A stretch of DNA of 64,000 nucleotides from Penelope pileata (taxonomy: Eukaryota; Chordata; Aves; Galliformes; Cracidae), in the NCBI GenBank assembly GCA_013396635.1, contig WBMW01004158.1, forward strand, positions 202,869 to 266,868. The letters are read 5' to 3'. Below, one piece after another: positions 1 through 11,849 of this stretch; positions within the stretch are counted from its first letter, which is position 1; the number at the start of each line of letters is the position of its first letter. A model generated the notes under the pieces. The model was not told the DNA's origin, did no database searches, and saw only the letters and a program-made list of their open reading frames with translations. The position numbers and the translations under genes were made by a program.

Positions 1-1458
1 AACAGGCAGACCTTCCTTGCTTTTTCGTAGGCTGCTGTCTTCAAAATGCTCAGTTTCTACCATAGCCTTTATAGAAGAATGGCAAGTAACAGGGCAGATG
101 TTTGTACTCAGATTTTGAGATGAGTATAGTTCGCATATTGCTTTTTAATTCTAACTCCTAGAATGAGTCGTCTTTTTTGTAAAAGAAATTGGAAAGTAGT
201 TCTGTGCTTACTATACCTGTTAGGTGAGGTTGTGGTTTTTTTATAATTTTTGTTGTCCTTTATTACTTTCAAATAAAATGGGGCTTCTGATGTTTTCATG
301 GTGTATCCAGGAGGAGTATACCCTTTAGAAAAAGTTCATACTGGCCTGTTTTGCAACAGTGCTAGACTACTGTAGGTAGAGGAAGAATTTGATCCAAAAT
401 AAGTACAAGCATGTAAAGAATGATTTAAAGTTATTAGGTAATGTACATTATGTACAAACATGAAAAAGATGACTTTAAAGTTGTGTAGAGAGTACCTTGT
501 ATGGATTTAAACACAATGTAAGCATTTACTATATACAGCTGAAACACTGTGCAACAGCAATGGAAGGAATTAGCTGTTGTGGAGCTTCAGGTCTCTGTAG
601 CTTGAGGAGTACACAAAGATGTTTGCTTAGGTCTAGCCTGGGTTGCTTTCCGCTTCAGTAACACATGGGCAAGTTTTGGTGCCTGACCGAGAAGTCTGTT
701 CACAGCTGCGTTTTCAGAAGATCATCTGAGGAAACAAACACTTATATATGATATGTGTGTGTAAATACAGCTACTTTCTTTCAGCTATTTACATATTTAT
801 TTTTTTAACCTTAGAACTTAAAAGTTCTTTAAATCAGGAAGTCATTGTGTACTAGTGCTGAGTAACACAAGCCTTGAATAAAACGTAGAAAAGTAAGTTA
901 TGTTGTTGACACACTAAGCCTCAGCCCCTTTTGGGTAAGTAGGGATGAAGTGTGATTGGTTTTGGATGAAGTGCAGCTATTCTTTGCCAGAATTGCCTTG
1001 ATTGTGTTCTCTGTTCTGTTGGCACCTGTGGAATAGTATTTGCACATATTTCCATTCTTCATTTGAGTTGTGGTACTTTTCTTTCCTTTCATGTGCAGTG
1101 AGTTGGTGACTTACCAGCAAGGGTGTGTTTAATTCATTTTTGTGAGGAGAGAATGCGGTGGAAGAGCTGGAAAAGAACAATAATTGGAAATGTAAGAAAA
1201 AATGTGTAAACAGAAGTGAATTACAAAAGATGCAATAGGCTTCAGAATGCCATTTTCCTCTCTCTTTTTTTTCTCCCCTAGCACAGGGAGATGCTTATTT
1301 TCCTGAAGTTGTTTTGAATGAATTTGTTATTCACTGAAATAGATAATAATACAAAATTTAAAATGAGGGCATAATCGCACTGAAACAATACTGATGCTGC
1401 ACAGAGATTACTGAATACTATCTTGTGTTGCTTAGCCGCCACTCTAAAATAGTTAGGG

Positions 1459-1740
1459 ATGATGGGTTCTGGAAATGTCACAGCAGAGAGTTTCCCAGTA
1501 CACCTGTCTGGATCCTCAGAGGGTGAAGTGCCACAAATAAACCCCAAACCAGAGCCTGCTGAGGAGCGAGCAGTGGATGGCCTCTTGCCAGCTGTAGTGG
1601 CTCCCTTGGTGGATTCCCCTGGGGTGAGTGATGCTGGCAGCAGAACAGCGTGGCAGTTCTCAACAGGGCTTCTGATGTGTCTCACTGCCTTTCGAGAGGA
1701 TAGTGATGTAACATGGATATCACAGGGAAGGAAGATCTAA
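1459..1740 (+). other. Unrecognised GC-richer open segment
   Basis: A 93-codon frame is open on the + strand, and the complementary strand is also open over much of the same span. The segment is clearly richer in G and C than the surrounding intron and contains several CpGs. The predicted peptide is rich in Pro, Glu, Ala and Ser and has no motif that I know. There is no strong polypyrimidine-AG acceptor directly upstream. It may be a chance frame in a GC-rich patch, a fragment of an old LTR element, or a lineage-specific exon. I cannot assign it a function. Confidence 0.2.
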
Positions 1741-2532
1741 GCTAGGATAAAATTATTATAGAACTTCAGGAAGATGGGTATTAGTATATCATCCTTAGAT
1801 TAGATATGTTTAATTAATAAACAGCTTTAGTATTCAGTAGCATATTTGAATTTTCTTATGATGAGATTAGTGATTTTGTTGTACTGATGCCACCCAGAGA
1901 CTTCTGTTAATATTGCAAATTGCTTGTTTTCAAGTATGACTATTATTATTTTGCTAACAGAATATCTTCAAGAAGGTAGTTCTCACATATGTTTAACTTT
2001 GTGCTCCTTATTTACATTAAAGGACACCATGGTATGAGGTGGCGTATATATGTACGCTGTAAATACTACTGATTACTTAATATCTATGTTAATTTTTTAA
2101 TGAAATTGGGAGGTCTTTAGTCTCATCTTTTAATTATTTACCATTAAAGATCAATTCTGACTTCAGTTCTAAAAATACCACTCTCTTCCTTATTAGTCAT
2201 TTTTCAATTGATTTTGTTGGTTACTGTAACTCTACTTTGATGTGCTGAATAATGAAACTTAGGCTAGAGAAAACTTGACTGTTTCATTTGCAAAGAACTG
2301 AGAGTACAGCCCGTGGCTACTCCCCTACAGTGTACACCAGACAAGCCAGGGCCTGTTGGGCAGTTACTAATTTTAAAGTAAAAATGAGACAGATTTCTGG
2401 ACTTTCATTAGTTATATGATTATCTAACGCCCTCCTGCCTAACTTTGATTGTTGACCTCCTTTGTCTATAAAATTCCTTAGGAGACTCCCTTGAACTTTC
2501 TACAAGCTGAGGGAACTTCAGTGCATTTTCTG

Positions 2533-2556
2533 TGCCATGGTTTATGAGCCATGGCA
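2533..2556. repeat. Short perfect inverted repeat
   Basis: Two 8-bp arms, TGCCATGG and CCATGGCA, are separated by an 8-base loop. It is probably incidental, since nothing around it suggests a transposon end or a structured RNA. Confidence 0.5.
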
Positions 2557-3115
2557 AACTTTGCTTCCTATTAAATCTAAGCTATTAAAAAAAGAACCAA
2601 ACCCTGAAAGACCCTGGAAAACCTGCTGTGATTCACAACATGTGAGAGCTGTAACTTACTCAGAATGTCTTGACTTTTTCAATACTCATCTTTTAATTTT
2701 GTGGGAAAAGACCCTTTTTCTTTCAGGAACATTTTTGAGTTATAAGGCTTGCAAATTTTGGTACTATGTATATTAGTAAGTGATACATATCTCACTTGGC
2801 TAATGATAGATATCTGTTAGAAATGGAAGGGACCCATCATTTGGTGTTGTCATGATTGTATGTAAGCAATGCATGCACTTCTCCATGGACAGCTTTAAGT
2901 CTGAGAGCAATGTCTGTGGAAAGGTAAATGTGCATATTTGGCTTTAAAAGGGGAGGTGGGAGTTGCAGAGATGACAGATTGAGGATGCGTCTGAGTAATT
3001 GTTTTCTGTATCAGGAGGGAGAAGAGAGGATTCACTGAAGGGCTAAATATTTAACTTCTTGCACATGAAGTGAGGGCAGAGGAAGAGAGGGGAAAATCAG
3101 GGATTAGATAGAACT

Positions 3116-3138
3116 GGGAGGGGAAGGGAAGGGAAGGG
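3116..3138. repeat. GGGAA microsatellite
   Basis: A short purine-rich run of about four GGGAA units sits in a broader G/A-rich strand segment. Confidence 0.75.
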
Positions 3139-3839
3139 TTGCTGCAACTTCTGACAGCTTGGTCATGTGTCAGATTTTAACTAACTTAGGCATTTATTTA
3201 TTATGTTGTAGTACACAAAATGTATAGCTGTGTTATTTTGTAAAGCATGTCATGGTGCACTTACATGAAAACCATTAGTAATGTGAAATTATTATTATTA
3301 CTTTATCATGGGTTTGCTTCTCAGTCTCCCCCGTAGACCTCTGACATGAACCTGTGTCCTGGGTTGTCCTTCCAGTCCTGGTACATCCTCTGCCCTCTGG
3401 CCTGGTTGTACTTGGGGCTAGTTACCACCTTTTGTGCAGCTTTAAAGTCCTGAATGATTGAGATTCCTAAAGACAATTTATCTATTTTTCCTTATCTTTG
3501 TGTCCTACTTGATTTCTCAACTTTTATAGTTTTAGCATTGATTATTTCATACAAAAGGCATCACTGCAAAGTTGAGGTTGCAAAATAAAGTACACAAGAG
3601 TTAGGAAAGGCCTCTTTTGGGCTTACCTATGTAGTTGTACGTGTATATGTGTTTATCTATTTATATTTATACAGCTATACAGGCCTATAATGTGTGTGTA
3701 AGTTTATGTATTGTTTCCTCCTACTGAATGTTACTAGGTTCTGTGCACAGCATCTGTAGCCATAGATTGTGGCAGCTGTATCCATAGTTATTTATTATGT
3801 GGCACCATCCCCTCTCCTGACCTGATTTGATAACCTATT

Positions 3840-4010
3840 CAGGACAGATGGAAACAACAGTGAATTTAGCTACAAATTCTGCAGAACGTGTACAAACTGA
3901 CATTACAGGCCTGTAATTGCCCAGATGCATACAGGCTGTCATTAAAAATGCAGACGTTAGGTTTCTGACACCCAAGTGATTCAACTGCATGATTCCATCT
4001 GTTTTTTTCC
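3840..4010 (-). mobile_element. Ancient CR1/L3-like LINE fragment
   Basis: The reverse strand resembles the reverse-transcriptase region of old amniote CR1/L3-type LINEs. The best block is around 3900-3960, where the + strand reads CAGGCCTGTAATTGCCCAG followed by a T/A-rich link and a decayed valine/isoleucine-rich stretch. The same family region is seen in the much longer copy at 43800-46640. The piece is heavily mutated and both ends are uncertain. This is recognition from memory of the family, not an alignment. Confidence 0.45.
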
Positions 4011-4242
4011 AAATATACGACACTACAGCTTCTGCATAGTATGTTTAATGGTTCTCTGCAATGGCTGAACATATTAGAACACAGAACAACATTTTTCTTC
4101 TGGGCCCTCTCTGTAGGAATGGATGACCTACTTGTGCTAAAACTTGAATATTTAAATAAAAAACAAATCATCCTGAAACAGGCACCAGACATGGTATTTC
4201 AATCCAGACTTTGCAAAAAGTAAAAATATGCATGTGAGTAAA

Positions 4243-5194
4243 GAATCATAGAATCATAGAATGGTTCAGGTTGGAAGGGACCTTAGAGATCATCTTGTTC
4301 CAACCCCCCTGCCATGGGCAAGGACACCTCCCACTAGACCAGGTTGCCCAAAGCCCCATCCAGCCTGGCTTTGAATGCTTCCAGGGAGGGAGCATCAACG
4401 ACTTCCCTGGGCAACCTGTTCCAGTGTCTCACCACCCTCACAGTGAAGAATTTCCTCCTTATATCTAGTCTAAATCTACCCTCTTCCAGTTTATAACCAT
4501 TACCCCTTGTCCTGTCATTATCTATCCTTGTAAAAAGCCCCTCCCCAGCTTTCCTGTAGGCCCCCTTCAGGTACTGGAAGGCTGCTATCAGGTCCCCCCG
4601 CAGCCTTCTCTTCTCCAGGCTGAAGAGTCCTAACTCTCTCAGCCTGTCCTCGTAGGGGAGGTGCTCCAGCCCTCTGATCATCCTCGTGGCCCTCCTCTGG
4701 ACCCGCTCCAACAGCTCCACATCCTTCTTGTGTTGGGGGCCCCAGAACTGGACACAATACTCCAGGTGAGGTCTCACGAGAGCAGAGTAGAGGGGCAGAA
4801 TCACCTCCCTCGACCTGCTGGCCACACTTCTCTTGATGCAGCCCAGGATGCGGTTGGCCTTCTGGGCTGCAAGCGCACACTGCCGGCTCATGTTGAGTTT
4901 CTCGTCAACACACACCCCCAAGTCCCTCTCCTCAGGGCTACTCTCAAGCCATTCTCCGCCCAGCCTGTATGTGTACTTGGGATTGCTCCGACCCAGGTGC
5001 AGGACCTTGCACTTGGCTTTGTTGAACTTCATGAGGTTGGCATGGGCCCACCTCTCAAGCCTGTCCAGGTCCCTCTGGATGGCATCCCTTCCCTCTGGCG
5101 TGTCGACTGCACCACACAGCTTGGCATCATCTGCAAACTTGCTGAGGGTGCACTCGATCCCACTGTCCATGTCACCAACAAAGATGTTAAACAG
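4243..5194 (-). mobile_element. CR1 LINE, 5'-truncated, well preserved
   Basis: This is a chicken-repeat-1 non-LTR retrotransposon antisense to SEMA5A. Its 3' end is at 4243, where the + strand shows the inverted form of the terminal ATTCTATGAT repeats that replace a poly-A tail in CR1. A roughly 90-bp 3' UTR (4243-4333) follows, then the C-terminal part of ORF2. The element is lost beyond about 5194, in the middle of the reverse transcriptase, as expected from incomplete reverse transcription. The long uninterrupted frame and near-consensus sequence suggest a comparatively young insertion. No clear target-site duplication is visible, which is usual for CR1. Confidence 0.95.
4334..5194 (-). 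pseudogene. CR1 ORF2 C-terminal fragment (reverse transcriptase end)
   Basis: An uninterrupted minus-strand frame of 286 codons ends with TAG at 4334-4336. Counting from the first Met (codon at 5168-5170), the RT catalytic motif FADD lies at residues 12-15. The conserved GVCVDEKLN block follows, then the RT thumb and the C-terminal segment with HWNRLPREVVDAPSLEAFKARLDG near the end in two adjoining parts (HWNRLPREVVDAPSLEAF, then KARLDG). The usual family ending NLV is kept. The endonuclease domain and the N-terminal palm are missing through 5' truncation, so no active protein can be made. There is no frameshift or internal stop, unlike the older LINE copies in the window. Confidence 0.93.
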
Positions 5195-5465
5195 CAGAAA
5201 GAAGGAAGCTTGTAATGGAGTTTGACAACCTGAAATGTAGCTGGAGATACCAGTTGTAAAAATGGCACTGCCATGGTGCTCTCAGGGGCTCGTGTTGACT
5301 CTATTCCGAATGGTCATGGCCATGTGCTCACCTTTGGTCTTAATTATTGACTTTTTCCAGAACTACGGTCCTTAAGCAGACAGTTCAACAGCTTGTTGTG
5401 ACATATATATGTAGACCTCTTCACCTCTTGCATATATTCCAGACAACTGATTTGCAGCAAATATT

Positions 5466-5517
5466 AAAAAAAAAAANNNNNNNNNNNNNNNNNNNNNNNN
5501 AAAAAAAAAAAAAAAAA
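5466..5517. other. Assembly gap inside a poly-A tract
   Basis: Eleven A (5466-5476), 24 N (5477-5500) and 17 A (5501-5517) lie in a row. The gap is probably a collapsed or unreadable homopolymer. Its true length is unknown. Confidence 0.95.
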
Positions 5518-6324
5518 GTGTTTTGATATCCTGAGAGTTAGGAGAAATTTTTGAGGATGTCATCTTTGCAACTGCACTTTCTTTAAGTAACCATTTATCT
5601 CATCATAGAAATTTTGTATGCTTAATATGTCTGTGTAAAAGTAAATAAATTAATCTTGCTGTGTTCCCAGAATGAAGTTTGTGGTGTTATTAACACACTG
5701 TTCTGTCTGACTAGTAATATGGTTGTAAGAATAATAGTAGTACAAATATATAAGGAGTTAGTGTGCAGTTATTTGTGTGTGTTTAACTTTGAAAATACGA
5801 ATAGATTCATATTCTGAAGTAAATCTTGTTGCTGATTTTCAGCAGCTTACTCACTTGTCTGTTCTGTTATCTGTAGCAATGCATTGATCTGAAAAAGACA
5901 AGTTAAAAAAAAACCATGTATTCATTTGAATGCCAAGCTTATTCATATTTATCTCCCTCACTTTTCACTCTTTATAGTGAAAATGATGAAAAGTCAAATT
6001 TGCTCATTATTCTCATTGCTTCCCTCTTGGAAGCCCTATTGGAGCTGTGCTGTGTTGTTTTCTGCTTTAACTAAGGAGGAAAAACACATCTGACTATAAA
6101 TCAGACTAAAATTTGAATACTTCATTTGAGTGTTTATTGGATGACTGCCTGATATATTTTATAAGTCTGTAGTGAAGATTATGTGCTATGATGGTAAAAA
6201 TATTCTATATTTCCTTAGAGGACCATACTGAGAGCTTCCAGCTTCACAGTATCTGCAAATGTACCTGATGTACTACAACTATGACATTTACAGTAACAGA
6301 TGTATTTCTTCTTCATTGTTTTAG

Positions 6325-6424
6325 AAATTGCCCCTTGGTTACATCTGTTCAGAGCTGAAGATGCTGTAGACTTCTCACAGTTAACATTTGACCCAGGACA
6401 AAAAGAGCTTATTGCTGGAGCAAG
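6325..6424 (+). CDS. SEMA5A: SEMA5A internal coding exon (N-terminal sema domain start)
   Basis: SEMA5A is a class 5 transmembrane semaphorin used in axon guidance, synapse formation and angiogenesis. It binds plexins (plexin-B3 among others) through its sema propeller and proteoglycans through its thrombospondin repeats. This exon encodes the stretch just after the signal peptide: IAPWLHLFRAEDAV, then DFSQLTFDPGQKEL, then IAGA. It matches the mammalian segment closely from memory, especially FSQLTFDPGQKEL. The acceptor is a pyrimidine-rich run ending TTTTAG at 6324, and the donor is AG|GTGAGA at 6424/6425. The exon opens with the last two bases of a split codon, has 32 full codons, and closes with the first two bases (AG) of an Arg codon finished by the next exon. 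Its length of 100 bp is not a multiple of three. SEMA5B diverges more at these residues. Confidence 0.95.
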
Positions 6425-7114
6425 GTGAGAAATGCATTTTCTTTTCATGTTGCATCAGATTAGATTTTGTTCTCTGATAAGTAATACTGAGCCAAATTCT
6501 AACATCAGGTTTCTTTCATGTAACTCTGCTGCTTTCTACTCTCACCTAGCTAAACACTGTGTGTATTTCTCTTATTCCTGACCAAAGTCGAAAGATGGAG
6601 TGTGTACTGTCCAGGAGAGCACAATAGCTTACACTTTTCTCTTTTTAAGAGGGATGTCCTGGAGAACTCTCAAACTTTGGATGCGTACACTATACCAAGG
6701 CAGATGCTTTATGACACTGTGACAAAAGTTAGTATAGCATAAAACTTGTAATGATTTGGCTACACAATACTACTCTTCTTGGTTGGGTGATTCTAATAAT
6801 TATTCAGTGCAGTGCCGGTTACGATCTGTTAAAGGCTGCAGAATTAGTGTTGAAGTCAGTGATAATCATCATTTCCACACGGTAAGGCGGTACTTCGCAA
6901 GCTATGATAAATAGTGACACTGTCTTAGCTGTCAACACTGAAGCAATGTCAGTCCTTAAACACCAGCTTTTCTTCTCTTAGCATCCAAACTATAGTAAAA
7001 CATTTTGCTTGACTAAAGATTTTAACTAACTTATTATTTAAATCTTCCTTTTGAATATATTTTACTGCATAAAATTTATGAAGTTCTAGTCATATGGTAT
7101 TTCTGTTAGATGTA

Positions 7115-7150
7115 GCATTGGGAAGCATTTCTGCATTGGGAAGAATTTCT
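7115..7150. repeat. 18-bp tandem duplication
   Basis: Two adjacent 18-bp units beginning GCATTGGGAAG differ at one base. The following bases, CTTCCCAAT, form the inverse complement of part of the unit, so a small hairpin is possible. It is probably a replication-slippage product. Confidence 0.7.
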
Positions 7151-8032
7151 GCTTCCCAATTTATTTCTTACTTGAGGGTTGTTTCTTAGATGAGATTGGA
7201 AGTACAGAGTTGTAAAGTGCACTGCAAGAATTTTGTCCCTGTGAGGCGTGAACCTTCCTGTGTGTCTGGCACACCTGAAACAGGATTTACTGTGTACTCA
7301 TGTTGATTTGCTGTTCTCTAAGCTGCCAAATGCAATGAGACATAAGGCTGTCACCTGGTGTCGTTTTGTAAAGAGAGCCAGAGTAAGTCAGAGCTGTCTG
7401 AGACCCTCCACAGTCCCATGAAACTGCACCTTGGATGAATGCATACTGTATGGATCTCAATAACCTATGAAAAAAATGAATTTCCTCCTCTTTTTTTCTC
7501 CATGCTGTTCATATAGGCTTCAAATCTCAGAGAAGAATATGCTCACTAGAATTTGTGCTTTCAATTGATCAATTAATTAATTAATCTGTGAGAGAAGCTT
7601 CAGATGATTTTCTTGAACAGCCAGTGACTGAAAAAATACCAGTTAACAGTTCTGCCTTTTCAAAAGACCAAATGCAGTAAAAGCAATAGGATTCATGTGG
7701 CTTCTCTACAAGTTGTTACTGCTTCAGAACAAGAGATACGATGCTCTGACAAAAATTGCATAATTAAAAATAGTCTGTGTTGTTAAAATCACAACAGTAA
7801 TCCTTGCTTTTCACAGTCCAGCGTAGCTGGCTGTTATGTGTTCATCTAATTTGTTAGATTTTTCATTCCTTATTCTGTATTTCCATTGTAAATGTTGAGC
7901 TTTTCCACGATGCTATTTGTTTTTTTTTCCCCAGAGACCTCATTCTACGATGACTGTACTTGCCATTGCATTTCACTAACTGTATATATTATTGTTTTTT
8001 TCTTTTCACTACATATTTTTCTCTTCTTGAAG

Positions 8033-8228
8033 CACTGTGCCAGGTTATATGGTGATAGACATTGTGCCATGGGGTCATACAAGCATTCGCTGGGATGCTG
8101 TAGTCCCAAAACTGCAAGAGTTGGCCTTACTGATAATGAGCCTCTTACGGGAAGTATGTCCGACTGTGGAAAATGAATCCACTTACTGTGAATGTGATGT
8201 AGAGTTTTCAGCCCATTTTCGGGAGTGA
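8033..8228 (+). other. Possible orphan terminal exon, unrecognised
   Basis: A pyrimidine-rich run ends in an AG at 8031-8032, and a frame of about 64 codons then runs to TGA at 8226-8228. The codons look ordinary for protein coding, and several CpGs survive (for example near 8088, 8149, 8160 and 8219), which is unusual in this intron. The peptide includes DIVPWGHTSIRWDAVVPKL, and further on LLREVCPTVE and CECDVEF. It has a short hydrophobic helix-like centre but no domain I can name. It could be an alternative 3' exon, a decayed retrocopy or chance. An in-frame stop precedes it, so it would need splicing. Confidence 0.22.
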
Positions 8229-11200
8229 ATTTTTCAGCCTTTTGTTAGTCACAGGTGGCTCCAAGGATGTCAGGAATGTGAATTTTTGCAAATTTCAAGA
8301 AGAAATGAACTTTTGAATGACTGTATGTGTATTTCTGTCTTCTGAGAGAATTCCTTAAATTTTTCCTTAAAGCATTGTTTGTGTTTATGCATGACCCAAG
8401 GTCTCCTGAACAAAGCATTAGTATTACCAGATTTGTGCTATGGCCTGTGGGTAAATCTTAGTTCAAGTTTCTTGCTCACGTATTTCACAGGCTTCACATT
8501 TCCTAAGAGCAGTGAGAAGAAAACATTTTCTGTCCTAAGCCCCAGATGTGCTCTCATAAAGGATAGTGAGGAGAATGCACTGTTAATTTCTCATCCCCTG
8601 TAGAATATCTTTGGGTACACAATAATTTCTCTTGGATTATTCCAACAAATTACATGTTTTTTATTATTTTCTGTTCTTGTACTAGCACGTCAGTATTGAA
8701 AGACTAATAACTATGTCAAATGAAATTTTGCTAAGATCAGAACAATACAATTTTCATCTTTAAGTGATGAAAATGGTAATTTGAAGTCTTCTAACGTTTT
8801 TTCTCCTTCTCTACCCACTCATTCAAGAGCAATGTGGCATATGGCAAAGCTACAAATGAATGTGCATTAATGTATTGGTTTACAGTGTCAAGAGAAGTAC
8901 TTCCATTATGAATTACTTCTCAAGGATCCAAACAAAACTGGAGGGTGATGATCATACCTCTAGGCTTCTGCTGTAGTTAAGGTGATGTTCTGCTAAAGTG
9001 GAAGGAAGGTTTTCACAGCCTGGAGGTCTTTCTCCTGGCTCACTTTAAGTTTATAATTACATGTTCTTGCCATAGTGGAGTTTAGTGAACTCTCCTCCAG
9101 AACTTCTGTCTTAGAAGCAAAACAAAACAGTGTTGTGAAAATGTGACACTATTGGAAACTCCTAAATCCCATTTCCATCATTGATACTAGCAGTGAGTGA
9201 TGCTCTTCTATGTTCAAAATTCTGCAGCTTCTAAAGAGACTAATGACTTGTTTATCTTAACGAGCAAGATGGAGAAGTCATGACCAATGTGATGACCAAT
9301 GTCACGCAGTTAGGTAAAAGGGCAGATACGATCCCATGAGTCATTAAAGGCTGTCTCCATCCCAGTAGTGACAGAGAGGTATTGATACCATTGCAGAAGA
9401 TACTTGGGAGACTTAACACTACTACAGTTCATATAATTCCATTTATATATGCTTAAAAAAGATAAACTGAAATTAGAAGAAGATGTAGGGAAGGTCTGCT
9501 GATTTAGGGTTGGAATCAATGTAGGAAAAATAGACTGAGCCTGTGCTCAGTGACTACCTATAAATCCATCAGTAGATACATCTAGGGTCCTCTGAGTGGA
9601 TATTTGTGGACATTCTGTAGCTGCTCTGCAAAAACACATTTTTATTTTTACTGTTCTCCTGGACACAGGCTGTCTTCCCATCCTTATGAGAAGCCTCCAG
9701 TTTTGGAGTTCACTTCTCAAATTCCTCACAAATCTTGTACCTTAACTGTGAGAAGTGTCTTTACCTCTTAGGTCACACTTTGCTTTTCCTATAATGAAGT
9801 CTAACCCCTTTTAGTAGTGACTGTTTTCGTTTCTGAGTATTGCTTCAGATTAAATTATACTTTCCATTTTAGTGCTAAAAGGAACGCTAGCAGAGGTAGC
9901 ATTTACTGTAGGCTTGCACTTGCCTTTGTGTCAAAGAGTTGACAATCATTAACTCCTTCCAGTGTAAGAGGTCTGCTTGATGACATAAATTGAATCTGAA
10001 ATGTAAGTGCTGTAATCTTTTTGTTTTAAAGCCATATAATTGTGTCTTCTGTCAACCTGCTGTGCAAGTTGAGATATATGTGTACTAGAGATGAGGGTTT
10101 CAGAGAGAGAAGAGTATCTTCTAAAATTATGGAAGAATTAACCTGGATGTCAGTAACAACCTACAGTTGTCCTGATTGCCTGGGACTTTTTCCCACCACT
10201 TGCTCGTATAGAAAATTTAATTTAGTTAGCTTTGAGAAATGAGGGGGATGGGGTTAGACGAGACAGAAACAGACAAGGGTAGAGGGAGTGGGAGAAACTG
10301 TGTTACCTGACATTGATGAAACATCCCAAAGCACATAGTGAAGACAAGCAAAGATTAAAGTTCAATTTCTGAAGCTGAGTTAGGGGAAGAATTATTATTT
10401 ATATTATAGTTACTAGGTTTTAAAATTAGTGTGTGAAGAACATGACAGATTTTTCAGTATTATGTCAATTGAGTCTACATTTAATGTAAAAGTAACTGTT
10501 AATAAGTATGTGTTAAATTGAATGAGATTATACCTTTAAGTAAAATGCAATTAGAAAAGTTTAGTTTCTATACAGAGAGAATTTAGTATGGATGTAAAAC
10601 TGCTGTTAGTGTGTAACAGGAAGGCTGTTGTCTTTTGATGTTGCGTTTCATGAGAATATAGCTAAATTGCCCTATCTTTAAAATTTGCCCCAGGCATTGT
10701 TCATAACATCACGTATGACCTGGTAGACAAAGTAAACAAGTTCTCTTGAAATCTGAAACGTTCAAGGGAACTAATTTGTTTTCTACCAGGAAATAAAAAA
10801 AAAACATATGGCAAAACAATTTACTTTTATAATTAAGTGGCATGAGCAAAGGATTACTCTTAGGGCATTAGCTTGTCACTAAGCTCACGGAAATGAAAGG
10901 CTGTTCGTTTATCTTATTCTGATAAATCCTGATAAAATATTCAAATGAATGTTTCTCTGTGCTATTTAGTGGACCAACTTAGCATCTAATCAAATATGAT
11001 AATACTATATTTTGAAATGCCTATAAGCGTGGAGTTTCATGGGTTTCCCAAATACAACCTTGCCTTCTTTTCCTATGGAGGCTTTGCCACATCTCCTGCA
11101 GCGTTTTCTTTGTTTCCATCCTGGAAGTTTCAATTGAGTGGGGGGAAAGACCTACACAGGGGGAGGATGCAGTAGTGTCTGAATCACCTTGACAAATTGT

Positions 11201-11409
11201 TCATCACCTTCTTTCTCCTCATTCCCTGACACTGCAGTAAACACTTAGCAACTCTAGCTTTTATAAATTAAAATGTTAAAAGTCTTCCAGACATTTTGGT
11301 AAATGAACAGTCAGCTAGAAGCTGGTCTCAAACCCATTAGGTCAGAGAAGAAGTGTTGAGGTTTGAAACAGTTACATTTTCTTTTGTATCTGTTCTTTCT
11401 CTTATGGTT

Positions 11410-11461
11410 GTTTTTTTTTTTTTTTTTTTTTTTTTTTTTCTTGTTTTTTTTTTTTTGTTTT

Positions 11462-11493
<32 letters not shown>

Positions 11494-11502
11494 TTTTTTT
11501 TT
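11410..11502. repeat. Interrupted poly-T with a short TG run
   Basis: T runs of 29, 13 and 26 bases are broken by single or few C and G bases, followed by a GT dinucleotide run and further T. The frame through it encodes only Phe and Leu and is not a gene. Confidence 0.9.
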
Positions 11503-11849
11503 CCTTTTTCCTTATTTGTTTTATTCTAACTGTACCAGAATATACCAGAAGCAGCTTATTTATTTAAAGCAAAAGTAAAATAACTCTTCGCCCCAAGCTT
11601 CTTCTGCTTAAAATTGTGAACTGGCAGGAGCCTAGCTGGAGGTCTTTCTTGAGATGTAGTAATTTAGTTTTTAAAATTCAAGTTTGGCTAATTTCACTAT
11701 GCTTTAAAATTTTATGGTCGCTTATCAAAAATGTGTTTCAAAGCTATCATTCAACTTCTTTTTTCTTCTTAATTGGATAATACTTATGTAGGTATCTTGC
11801 ATTGTTTTTTTACACAGAGCATCTTAACAGCAGAGGCTTTCTTCTGTGT

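Larger units (their letters stand above)
1..6324 (+). other. SEMA5A: SEMA5A intron sequence upstream of the first exon in the window
   Basis: This stretch lies 5' of the first recognised SEMA5A coding exon and should be part of the preceding intron, because that exon starts inside a codon. I looked for the exon carrying the signal peptide and mature N-terminus and did not see it, so it is presumably further upstream. The stretch is AT-rich. It holds an unrecognised GC-richer open segment (1459-1740), a GGGAA microsatellite, LINE remnants at 3840-4010 and 4243-5194, and an assembly gap inside poly-A. I see nothing functional in the remaining sequence. Confidence 0.7.

Noticed and set aside
2826..2860. 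GGAAGGGACCCATCAT resembling a CR1 3' UTR
   Set aside because: The match is too short, and the terminal repeats and following CR1 blocks are absent.
4518..5225. Other long frames (120, 130 and 184 codons) over the CR1 copy
   Set aside because: They are shadows of the true ORF2 frame on the minus strand. Only that frame has reverse-transcriptase motifs.
11363..11578. Open frame rich in Phe and Leu
   Set aside because: It is a translation of the interrupted poly-T tract and has no other support.
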